From the NCBI RefSeq assembly GCF_003865365.1, contig NZ_RQVR01000001.1, positions 1,118 through 65,117 on the forward strand: a stretch of DNA of 64,000 nt. The letters run 5' to 3'. The position numbers and the translations under genes are program-made. Every line of letters starts with the position of its first letter. The first letter of the stretch is position 1. Positions 34,689-43,600 of this stretch are shown here, piece after piece. This DNA comes from Flavobacterium macacae. GTDB lineage: Bacteria; Bacteroidota; Bacteroidia; Flavobacteriales; Flavobacteriaceae. The notes under the pieces were generated by a model, which was given only the letters and a program-made list of their open reading frames with translations, was not told the origin of the DNA and ran no database searches.

Positions 34689-36001
34689 AAAAACTCTTTC
34701 AGCCCATTGACAACGCTCCTTTAATCATTTTTAGAATTTTTTTCGGATTTCTTTTAGCCGCTGAAACTTTTGGAGCAATCTTAACGGGTTGGGTAAAAGA
34801 AAACTTCATAAAACCAGAATTTACTTTCAGCCACATTGGCATGGAATGGTTGCAACCGCTTCCTGGAAACGGAATGTATTTCTATTTTGCCACTATGGGA
34901 ATTTTAGGGATTTTGGTTATGATTGGTTACAAATACCGACTGACTCTCTCTGCTTTCACGATCTTGTGGACGTTGACCTATTGGATGCAAAAAACATCTT
35001 ACAACAATCATTATTACATGCTGATTTTGGTTTGTTTGATTATGATTTTTCTTCCGGCAAATCGGTATGCTTCTGTAGATGTAAAGCAAAATCCAGAAAT
35101 CAAAAGTTGGAGTATGCCGCAGTGGTGTTCCTGGGTAATGATTCTTCAAATTGCAATTGTTTATCTCTTTGCAACATTATCTAAATTTTATCCCGATTGG
35201 CTTGATGGCACTTTTACAAAAAATCTTTTGGCAAACAAGTCGCCTTTTCCTTTTGTTCAAGATATATTTAACCAAAAGTGGTTTTACCTTTTTATTGCCT
35301 ATTCAGGAATTGCTTTTGACCTGTTAATTGTTCCCCTGTTACTCTGGAAAAAAACTCGAACTTTCGCTTTTATTGCTTCTTTGATTTTTCATTTGTTCAA
35401 TGCAGTTACACTTCAAATCGGAATTTTTCCTTTTTTCGCCTTAAGTTTTGCGGTTTTCTTTTATCCGCCCGAAAAAATACGCTCCATTTTCTTCAAGAAA
35501 AAAGCGGTTTTAGATTTCGATAATCTTCCATCGGACAAAAATAAATCAATATTACTTTACTTTTTTCTGCCTTATTTTATCTTACAGATACTTTTGCCGA
35601 TCAGACATTGGTTTATTAAAGGTGACGTACTTTGGACGGAAGAAGGACATCGATTGAGCTGGAGAATGATGCTTCGTTCAAGATCTGGATATACTGTTTT
35701 TAAAATTGTTGATAAACAATCAGGCCAAGAGATCCGTTACAATGTGCGATCGAAACTTACCGAAAAGCAATTCAACATGGTTTCTGACAAACCCGATGCA
35801 ATTTGGCAATTTGCACAACGAATTAAAAAAGAATTTGCGTCTCAGGGAAAAGACGTCAGCATTTTTGCAGATACACATGTTTCAATTAATGGTAAAAAAC
35901 TAAAACAATTCATTGATCCAAAAGTTGATTTAGCATCGGCTGATTGGAATTATTTTTCTCACAATGATTGGATTTTGCTTTATGATGATAAGGAAAAATA
36001 A
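34685..36001 (+). CDS. HTTM-domain membrane protein (vitamin-K-dependent gamma-carboxylase-like)
   Basis: A 438-residue protein with an N-terminal membrane domain of about seven or eight helices (to about 290) and a soluble C-terminal domain. The membrane part resembles the HTTM family: PLIIFRIFFGFLLAAETFGA near the start, YNNHYYMLILVCLIMIFLPA (about 103-122), and a late FHLFNAVTLQIGIFPFF. HTTM proteins include animal gamma-glutamyl carboxylase, but bacterial members mostly have unknown substrates. The gene overlaps ribF by 4 nt, so the two are coupled. A flavin or quinone link is possible but unproven. Confidence 0.82.
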   Translation: MKKLFQPIDNAPLIIFRIFFGFLLAAETFGAILTGWVKENFIKPEFTFSHIGMEWLQPLPGNGMYFYFATMGILGILVMIGYKYRLTLSAFTILWTLTYWMQKTSYNNHYYMLILVCLIMIFLPANRYASVDVKQNPEIKSWSMPQWCSWVMILQIAIVYLFATLSKFYPDWLDGTFTKNLLANKSPFPFVQDIFNQKWFYLFIAYSGIAFDLLIVPLLLWKKTRTFAFIASLIFHLFNAVTLQIGIFPFFALSFAVFFYPPEKIRSIFFKKKAVLDFDNLPSDKNKSILLYFFLPYFILQILLPIRHWFIKGDVLWTEEGHRLSWRMMLRSRSGYTVFKIVDKQSGQEIRYNVRSKLTEKQFNMVSDKPDAIWQFAQRIKKEFASQGKDVSIFADTHVSINGKKLKQFIDPKVDLASADWNYFSHNDWILLYDDKEK

Positions 36002-36184
36002 TCAAAATTTGATTCGTTTATTCTTAATCAGAAAACCCTTGTTTATTAAATTTTTATTAAAAAATACTTATTCCATAATTGATTATTAAGATATCAGATA
36101 ATATTTTGTAATTTTAGGATACTAACCAACGTAATTTTAAAAGCATTACCATCTTTTAAATTACAAAACTAACAAACTAAAATT

Positions 36185-36637
36185 ATGAAATTCTCCAGAC
36201 TCTTAATTAATGGACTTATTATTTTTATAGGCATTGCAGTATACTTTTTACTGATTGAAGCATTAGGACTACAAGATCAAATTTATTTAAGATTAGTAAA
36301 TTTCGTCTTTGTAATTTATGGTGTAAATCGAACAATTAAGTCAAATGTTCATGACGGAATCAGAGGCTACGTTAAAAATATTTTAGCTGGATTTATTACC
36401 GCAATGGTTGGATTGATTGTAGGCTTGATCGCGTTTATGATTTACATTGAATATAAAGGAGGAAATACTTATTTAGAAACTTTTGCTGATAGTTATATTT
36501 TTGGAGGAGGATCACCCTCATTGTACCAATTTTGTTTTGGATTATTTGTTGAAGGAGCCGCATCATCAATGATTGTTTCATTTGCAATGATGCAGTATTG
36601 GAAAAATAAAGTCGAAAATATAAATGAGGCAGACTAA
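36185..36637 (+). CDS. Small integral membrane protein, unknown function
   Basis: A 150-residue protein with four predicted transmembrane segments (about 7-27, 32-47, 62-86 and 112-134). A short glycine-rich loop (FGGGSPS) precedes the last helix. Topology is close to the DUF4199-type small membrane proteins common in Bacteroidota, but the match is loose. It is a single gene: a TAATTTTA sequence (36109-36116) lies upstream and a strong terminator downstream. Confidence 0.7.
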   Translation: MKFSRLLINGLIIFIGIAVYFLLIEALGLQDQIYLRLVNFVFVIYGVNRTIKSNVHDGIRGYVKNILAGFITAMVGLIVGLIAFMIYIEYKGGNTYLETFADSYIFGGGSPSLYQFCFGLFVEGAASSMIVSFAMMQYWKNKVENINEAD

Positions 36638-36655
36638 TCCTCAGCCTCTCTCACA

Positions 36656-36688
36656 CAAAAAGGATCTCATTAATTTGAGATCCTTTTT
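36656..36688 (+). terminator. Terminator of the small membrane protein gene
   Basis: A 13-bp stem (36657-36669 with 36676-36688; core GGATCTCA / TGAGATCC) with A and T runs. Confidence 0.92.
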
Positions 36689-36828
36689 TATTGGTGTAAA
36701 ATAAAATTCAAAAAATAATAGTCTGATTATTAAAACACTATAACTTTTATTAAAAATAAACTCTTTTTTCACGCAACCAATTTTGATATGGTTATTCTTA
36801 TATTTAAATTCTAAAAAATTTACCTCAA

Positions 36829-38493
36829 ATGCCGAATATTACATTTCACACCAAGCATATTTTTTCAGCACTCTTGCTATTTCTTGTTTTCGGCATACAA
36901 GCATTTTCAAAAGACATCAAACAGTGTGATTTGTTAATTCAGAACGGCATCGATGCTATGTGGGAAAAAGATCATGTAAAATCATTAGAACTTTTAACCG
37001 AAGCCAGAACATTAGCCGAAAAAAATCACTGGTATAAGCAATTATTTCTAGCCACTAACAACATTGGCGCCAACTATTACAATCTTTTAGATTATGGTGA
37101 AGCCTTAAATTATTACCTAGAAAGTTATACGATTGCGGTTAAACATCTCGAACCAAAATATGAAATGATTGTTTTAAATAACATTGCTATTCTATATTCA
37201 AAAAAGAAAGATTTTGAAAAGGCAAATGAATATTTCAAGAAAGCTTATGATATTGCAGTAGAAAATAAAGACGAGGTAAAAATAGGACTGTATGCAATGA
37301 ATTTAGGAAATGTTGCTAATGAAACTAATAACTTAAAAAAAGCTCGAGATTATTTTAATGAGTCGCTTCCTTTATTGAAATCGAATCCGCAGTTTGAGAT
37401 TTTAGCTAAAATGGCAATTGCCGAAAATGATTTGCTTCAAAAAAATTATAATCAAGCTCAAGTAACAGCAGAAACACTCTTAAAAACTACAAAAGATTTA
37501 AACTATCATGACATTGGTATTTCACTTTTAATGATTCTTTCAAAAAGTAATTTTGAACAAAACAATCTTGATTTGGCATCAGATTATGCTCAAAAAATAT
37601 TTGCACGAAAGCCTAATTTAGAAACAAAAGTGGCTGTTTTTAAGTTGCTTTCTGATATAAATCAAAAAAAAATGCATTTTGATTTAGCCCTACAATTTAA
37701 AGACTCCATAATCAAAGCTGAAAGGGAACTTAATGAAATTAATAACGGACGTGCTTTTGAAAACAATCGCGTAAAATTTGAAATTGAAAATTATAAAAAA
37801 GAAATTGCTTTAAACGAGGCCCAGCTTTCAAACGAAAGAAAAATATTTTATTCTGTACTCGCCATCATCATAATCGTTGTCTTTTTCGTCATTTTAACAC
37901 TGAGAAACCTATCTGTCAAACACAAACAGAAAAAGTTAATCGCAGAACGAAACGAGCAGATTATTTCTTTAGAACTAGAAAAAAAAAAAAGCGACAATCT
38001 TCTTTTAGAAAAAATGATCTCTGAAAAAGAGACTGCCTCTTTGCTGGAACACGAAAAATTGAAAAATGAAATCGAGCAAAAAAACAGAAAACTATCTGCA
38101 AAAGCACTTTACCTTTCTGGTAGAAATGAACTGATTGAAGAAACCTTACAATCTCTTTCAAAACTACCCGAAATTTCAAATAACAATTTGCTGACCAATC
38201 ACATTCAAACTTTAAAAAGTCACTTAAAAACAGATGCAGAGTGGGATAGTTTTATAACACACTTTGAAGAGGTGAATCAAACTTTTTTAAACAATTTAAA
38301 AACCAAACATCCAAAATTAAATGCCAATGATATTCGGTTCATCACTTACATTTATATGAACCTTAGCACAAAAGAAATTTCCTCAATGTTGAACATTACT
38401 GCCGAAGCTTGTCGAAAAAGAAAAGAGCGAATCGCCAATCGAATGGAATTATCTTCTGAAATTCCGCTTTATGACTATCTTTCTACGCTTTAA
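36829..38493 (+). CDS. Membrane-anchored TPR protein with C-terminal HTH (LuxR-like) domain
   Basis: A 554-residue protein. Features in order: signal sequence (to about 27), a run of TPR repeats (about 30-300, for example NNIGANYYNLLDYGEALNYY and NNIAILYSKKKDFEKANEYF), and one transmembrane helix (about 340-362). After the helix come a charged coiled coil (about 365-430) and a helical HTH output domain (about 490-540). The HTH region (DIRFITYIYMNLSTKEISSM, then CRKRKERIANRM) resembles LuxR-type elements. The design resembles one-component transmembrane regulators that sense periplasmic signals with TPRs and act on DNA from the membrane. The target is unknown; no neighbouring operon is clearly controlled. 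It is a single gene. Confidence 0.85.
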   Translation: MPNITFHTKHIFSALLLFLVFGIQAFSKDIKQCDLLIQNGIDAMWEKDHVKSLELLTEARTLAEKNHWYKQLFLATNNIGANYYNLLDYGEALNYYLESYTIAVKHLEPKYEMIVLNNIAILYSKKKDFEKANEYFKKAYDIAVENKDEVKIGLYAMNLGNVANETNNLKKARDYFNESLPLLKSNPQFEILAKMAIAENDLLQKNYNQAQVTAETLLKTTKDLNYHDIGISLLMILSKSNFEQNNLDLASDYAQKIFARKPNLETKVAVFKLLSDINQKKMHFDLALQFKDSIIKAERELNEINNGRAFENNRVKFEIENYKKEIALNEAQLSNERKIFYSVLAIIIIVVFFVILTLRNLSVKHKQKKLIAERNEQIISLELEKKKSDNLLLEKMISEKETASLLEHEKLKNEIEQKNRKLSAKALYLSGRNELIEETLQSLSKLPEISNNNLLTNHIQTLKSHLKTDAEWDSFITHFEEVNQTFLNNLKTKHPKLNANDIRFITYIYMNLSTKEISSMLNITAEACRKRKERIANRMELSSEIPLYDYLSTL

Positions 38494-38566
38494 TCTTCAA
38501 TTTGTTTCAGTAATTAATATGGCAAAAATTTAAGATTTCACGCTTTACAATTAGGTAATCCTTTAG

Positions 38567-38574
38567 TAACTTTG
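38567..38574 (+). promoter_or_regulatory. -7 box of the cupin-like gene
   Basis: TAACTTTG, an exact TAnnTTTG match. TTTA (38544-38547) lies 19 nt upstream and may serve as -33. Confidence 0.6.
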
Positions 38575-38624
38575 TTATAAACCGACCAAAAAAAAAGGAT
38601 TATTATCTCAAACCACCTATCTGC

Positions 38625-39497
38625 ATGCCATTACATTTAACTGAAATTGAGCGCGTTAGAACTATTTCAAAAGAAGACTTCTATTCTAATTATGTCAAGA
38701 AGCAAAAACCGTTAGTAATCGAAAAACTTACGGAAGATTGGCCTGCTTATGAAAAGTGGAAATTAAACTATATTAAAGATATTGCAGGCGACAAAATCGT
38801 TCCGCTTTATGATGACAGACCTGTGACGCACAAAGACGGTTTTAATCAGGCTCACGCCAAAATGAAGATGTCGGAATACATCGACATGCTTCAGTCAAAA
38901 CCCACAAATTACAGGATTTTTTTATACAATTTGATGAACGAAGTTCCATCTCTTCGAAATGATTTCAAGTGGCCCGACATTGGATTGCGTTTGGTCAGAC
39001 AGTTGCCGATGTTGTTTTTTGGAGGAGAGAATTCAAAAGTTTTCATTCATTATGACATTGATTATTCCAATATCTTACATTTTCATTTTCACGGAAAAAA
39101 GCAGTGCATCCTTTTTGCTCCAGATCAAACTCCTTTTCTTTATAAAGTTCCTCACGCCTTGATATCAAGAGAAGACATCGATTTTGACAATCCTGATTTT
39201 GAAAAATGGCCGGCTTTAAAACAAGCAAAAGGACTAATCGCAAATTTGAATCACGGCGAAATGTTATACATGCCTGAAGGATATTGGCATTATATGAAAT
39301 ATTTGACACCTGGATTTTCAATGAGCTTGCGCGCGTTTCCTAGGAAAATTTCAAACTTAGGCAAAGCAGTTTATAACATTATGATTATGCGTCATTTTGA
39401 TACTTTAATGCGAAAATGGAAAGGGCAAACTTGGATCGATTATAAAAACGAACAGGCCGTTATCAGAACACATAAAAACTTACATATTAAATCATAA
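38625..39497 (+). CDS. Cupin_8/JmjC-like Fe(II)- and 2-oxoglutarate-dependent oxygenase family protein
   Basis: A 290-residue cytoplasmic protein. The double-stranded beta-helix metal triad is visible. HxD lies in FIHYDIDYSNILHFHFHGKK (about 140-159), and the distal His is in EMLYMPEGYWHYMKYL (about 212-227). K158 or K159 in the same block is the likely 2-oxoglutarate anchor. The N-terminus (FYSNYVKKQKPLVIEKLTEDWPA) is the usual start of the cupin_8 family. Members hydroxylate proteins or small molecules. The substrate here is unknown, and the neighbouring genes give no hint. Confidence 0.85.
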   Translation: MPLHLTEIERVRTISKEDFYSNYVKKQKPLVIEKLTEDWPAYEKWKLNYIKDIAGDKIVPLYDDRPVTHKDGFNQAHAKMKMSEYIDMLQSKPTNYRIFLYNLMNEVPSLRNDFKWPDIGLRLVRQLPMLFFGGENSKVFIHYDIDYSNILHFHFHGKKQCILFAPDQTPFLYKVPHALISREDIDFDNPDFEKWPALKQAKGLIANLNHGEMLYMPEGYWHYMKYLTPGFSMSLRAFPRKISNLGKAVYNIMIMRHFDTLMRKWKGQTWIDYKNEQAVIRTHKNLHIKS

Positions 39498-39499
39498 AA

Positions 39500-39523
39500 A
39501 AATCCCAGCGCTAACTGGGATTC
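39500..39523 (+). terminator. Probable terminator of the cupin-like gene
   Basis: An 8-bp stem (AATCCCAG / CTGGGATT) sits immediately after the stop codon. The following T-tract is weak. Confidence 0.7.
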
Positions 39524-39544
39524 TTTGTTTAGTTGTAAAATTAT

Positions 39545-39617
39545 TTTCTTCTACTTTGGCTCCGTTTTCTAATTGGACTTTGACGATTAAAGCTTGTTGA
39601 CTTAATGAATATTTTAC
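39545..39617 (-). pseudogene. Possible remnant of a T9SS sorting-domain tail
   Basis: The minus-strand frame reads VKYSLSQQALIVKVQLENGA before it becomes unrelated. The block ALIVKVQLENG closely resembles the penultimate strand of type A sorting domains, such as VLIVKVTLDDNQ in the large protein at 40699-44748. The expected basic ending (TKKVI-like) is not present, and a stop lies just upstream. It is a weak match by eye and could be coincidence. Confidence 0.3.
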
Positions 39618-39918
39618 CTTTCACAATACTACCAAAAAGTAATTTTCTTTCCATCTTCCCCAATTTTTATGCGCACATTTAAAAAAATTGGGGCATTATT
39701 ATAATTCAATCAATACGTTGAAATCAATCAGTTCTAGAAATAAAATTGAAAAGAGATTTCAAAAAGAAAAATATATGTTAATCAGATTCCGTTTGTTAAC
39801 AACACAAATAATTGTAAAACAGCAAATTTTACGTTGAAATATATTAGTCTTGTGAAATCTTAACTGTTTTTCTTAAAATGGGTTCGAATTTTTTATTTTT
39901 ACAAAATATTCAAACTTG

Positions 39919-40398
39919 ATGCAACAAAATAAATCAGACAAAACTTTTACTTTTGACGAAATTCTTCGCAAAGCAGAAAGCTATTGTGTCTATCAAGAAA
40001 GATGTCACACCGAAGTAATTCTAAAGCTGAAAACTTTTTCTTCATCAGAAACCGTGATTGACAATGCAGTGGTGCATTTGATTGAGCATAACTTTTTAAA
40101 TGAAGAACGTTTTGCTTGCAGTTACGCCCGCGGAAAACACCGAATCAAGCATTGGGGAAGAATCAGAATTGTTAGAGAATTAAAAGCGCGTTCAATTTCT
40201 AAGTACAATATTGACAAAGCTTTAAAAGAGATCGATCCCGAAGAATATACTACAAACTTTAACAATCTGTCAGAAAGAATTTGGGAATCGATTACAGAAC
40301 CAAATAGTCAAAAAAAGAAAAAGAAATTTTGCGATTACTTGCTTCGCAAAGGATTTGAAACTTCATTGATTTATGAAAAATTACAAGATCTAACTTAA
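39919..40398 (+). CDS. recX: Regulatory protein RecX
   Basis: A 159-residue all-helical modulator that binds RecA filaments and restrains recombination. The family pattern is visible: ILRKAESYCVYQERCHTEVI (about 15-34), a mid-block HNFLNEERFACSYARGKHRI (about 55-75) and WGRIRIVRELKARSIS (about 77-92). A TTG three bases upstream would add one residue; the ATG is preferred. The gene is not next to recA here. Together with umuCD and radA it adds to DNA-damage functions in the window. Confidence 0.92.
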   Translation: MQQNKSDKTFTFDEILRKAESYCVYQERCHTEVILKLKTFSSSETVIDNAVVHLIEHNFLNEERFACSYARGKHRIKHWGRIRIVRELKARSISKYNIDKALKEIDPEEYTTNFNNLSERIWESITEPNSQKKKKKFCDYLLRKGFETSLIYEKLQDLT

Positions 40399-40698
40399 AT
40401 CTACCTACTCTTTTTTGTTTTTCCTTCCTTCAGATTAGTCCCGGCTTTTCTATCCTAAATCGATTGCTGTTTATACAAACAGCTAGATCTATTAAAACCT
40501 TGGTTTTAACATAAAACGCACTTAAGAATAAAACAAATCTTACAATTTTAACTACAACGTTTTCGTGAAAAAGTGCACTTCACCAATAAATATTCTCACC
40601 TTATCGAAAAGTCCTAAAATAGACAATCCAAAGTGGGATTTGATCTCGTACCTCAATATACATTTGCAGTACCCAAAAACAAAATACCACATTAACCT
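40399..40698. other. Non-coding region before the giant T9SS gene
   Basis: It contains a perfect 7-bp hairpin (GCTGTTT / AAACAGC, around 40467-40484) and a good promoter close to the next gene. No coding frame is seen. Confidence 0.5.
40639..40666 (+). promoter_or_regulatory. Promoter of the giant T9SS protein gene
   Basis: TTTG (40639-40642) and TACATTTG (40659-40666) are separated by 16 nt, among the best consensus promoters in the window. The leader to the ATG is about 25 nt. Confidence 0.7.
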
Positions 40699-43600
40699 AT
40701 GAAAAATTTTACATTACTTTTTGTATTATTATTGCCTTTTTTCGGATTTTCTCAAGTTGAACTTGTAAAATGGAATTCATCCGATTTTACACCATCAACC
40801 ACAGCTGATTTTGTTACCGGATATGCAATCGATGCTCCTAATGTTTCTTTACAAGCAAATAATTATGGAATTAATGATACTTTTTTCCATATATCAGGCT
40901 GGCCATCAAATAACACAGCATCTGAAACTCGTTACATCCAGTTTAGAGCAAATTCTGACAATGGTTTCAAAATAAAAGCAACTAGTTTTAACTTTAAAGC
41001 TAAAACAACTTCTGCGCCAATGAAATTAAAAGTCATTGCAGCAAAAAATGCTAATTTTAATAACCCTATTGAGATTTTAAGCGAAACAAATGTAACTGGC
41101 TCTTATGTAAACTATACTGCATCTTTCCCAGCGAACTACTCAAGTAATACTAATGGAAATATTTTTATTAGAATTTATGTTTACGGAACTAATAATAGTC
41201 TATTAATTAATTATGATAATAGTTTAACTACAGGACCAGTTTTAAAAGGAAGTTTAACTACAGAAGAAGTTTATGCTGTAAACGACATTGTTAACATTGA
41301 TAAAAACACTTCTTCATCTATCAATGTTCTTGCAAATGATTATCCTGGAACAGGAAGTTTTACAAGCGTTAGCAATCTAACTACGCCAACAAATGCTGCA
41401 GGCACCGTTACAGTTAATGCAAATAACACAATTCAATTTGTACCTGCAACTGGTTTTACTGGTTCAAGTACTTTTAATTATAAAGTAACAAATAGCACAG
41501 GAAGCAGCGCTATTGCGACTGTAACTGTTAATGTATCTGAACCGGCATTAGCAGAATGGAATCTATCTTCAAATAGTAATGTTACTTTTCAACAATCATA
41601 TGTAAGTGCTACAAATTTATCATTTACTCAATTTGGAGCAAACTATAGCTCTTTAGGAATGGCTATTTCACATACTGAAGACCCTAGCTTTCAACACTAC
41701 AGAGCTTTTGATTTAAAAATAAAACCAACTGCAGGTTCTGTTTTAAATATTACAAATTTAGTTTTTGAACAAGAGCGTTTAGCTGCAAATTCTGCAATTG
41801 GAGCTTCAAATTATCAAATAAAATATAAAATTGTAACAGGTAATTTTAATGAAACTACTTACTCTTTTTTCAATACAGCAACTGTTTTAATAAACGACGA
41901 ATCAGTAGCTTCTAATCCAATTAAAAACATTCCTTTTAACGTTTCTGTAAATGAAAATCAAACATTAGTAGTTCGTTTTTATGCAAGAGGAGGAAATGAT
42001 TATAATTTTAATGGATGGAGAATTAAAACAAATACTTTAAAATTAAGAGGAACAGCAACTACACCTTGTGTTCCACCGGCAAACACTCAAGAATTTGGAA
42101 TCAACGAATGGAATGGTTATATTTATACGTATGCTGATAACAATACCATTCCAAACTTTAACTCAGCTACTTTCATTGGTACACTAAAAGAAAATGATTC
42201 TTTCGAAAGAAATGTAGGCGCAGGTACCGTAAATGGAAGGGAAACTTCATTAAATATCCCAAGTTGTATTGCAGCACCGTCTAACCTTTTTATGGTGCGT
42301 TATAAAATGAAACTTGCAATTACTGATCCGGGTATTTACAATTTCACAATTAGTGGTGATGACGCCTATAGATTGACTGTTGACAATGACTTAATTATCG
42401 ATAGTTGGTCAGACAATAGTTCTACTGTAGCTAATTTAAAAAACCTTTCTGTAGGTAATCACGAGTTGATACTAGAATATTATGAAAAATATGGAAACTC
42501 AAGCATTCAGTTTACTTACGGAAAAATAAAAATTCCAGGAAGTCAAGCTATCACATTACCTTTTGGAGTTAACGAAACAAATCTTCCTTTTGGAATTAAT
42601 GAATGGAAAGTATATGGTTTCAGTACACAAAGTCAGCCAAACGATGTTTTTACATTAGATCAAAAATCGTACGCAGGGTATTACACACAAACTGATATGG
42701 CTCCAAATACAGAATCAGTTTGGAACAAAAACAATGCTCCTTCAACAATTACAATTCCAAACGTATGGAATGGTGCACCAACACACAGAGACAATTTTAC
42801 AATTTCTTACAGAAGGCAAGGTTTCAAATGTGGAACTTATATTTTAAAAATGGAAAATTGGGATGATGCAGTAGCGATTTATTTAAATGACAATCCAGTA
42901 GCAGCTTGGAAAGCCAATAATTATAGCGGTGGAGTTGTAGATGCAGCAAAAATTGTAGCGACTTTAAACCTAAATGCTTCTTCAAAAATTGAAATTAAAT
43001 TAAAAGACAGAGGATCTGCAGGATATTTTAATATGTCAATTACAGAAGCTCCAGTGGTTTACACGGGTCAAAGCATTTCTGACAGCGCTAACACATCAAT
43101 TAAAATTGATTCTGACATTCAAATTACAACTAAGCTTGATGTATGTTCATGTACAGTTGCAGATGGAAAAAAATTAACTATCAAACCTGATGCTATCTTA
43201 AATGTTACTGAAAACATTACAGTTATTGGTGAAGGAAAAATCATCGTTGAAAACAATGGTTCATTAGTTCAAATCAATGATGACGCTACCTATACCGGAA
43301 ACAATAAATCATTCTTATTAAACAGAACAACAACGCCTGTTTCAAGATTTGATTATACTTACTGGTCATCTCCATTGAAAACAACATCTGACTTTTTAGT
43401 AGGAAGAGATCAAACAAATTCAAACAGAAAAGGTTTATCACCAACAACTTATTTTGACAAATATTACAGTTTTAATGGAGGTACTCAGGCTTGGAGCGTT
43501 ATTCAATATGGTACAGAAGTAATGGTTCCTGCAAAAGGATATATCGTGAGAGCTCCCCAAGAGTTTGCAATCACAAATAATCCATCAGCAACTTTTACAG

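Larger units (their letters stand above)
39498..39918. other. Non-coding region before recX, with gene-remnant-like sequence and a hairpin
   Basis: After the terminator, minus-strand bases 39545-39617 read like a decayed T9SS tail (listed separately). A perfect 11-bp inverted repeat (CCCCAATTTTT at 39658-39668, AAAAATTGGGG at 39683-39693) with a 14-nt loop follows. The rest is AT-rich without visible features. Confidence 0.5.
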
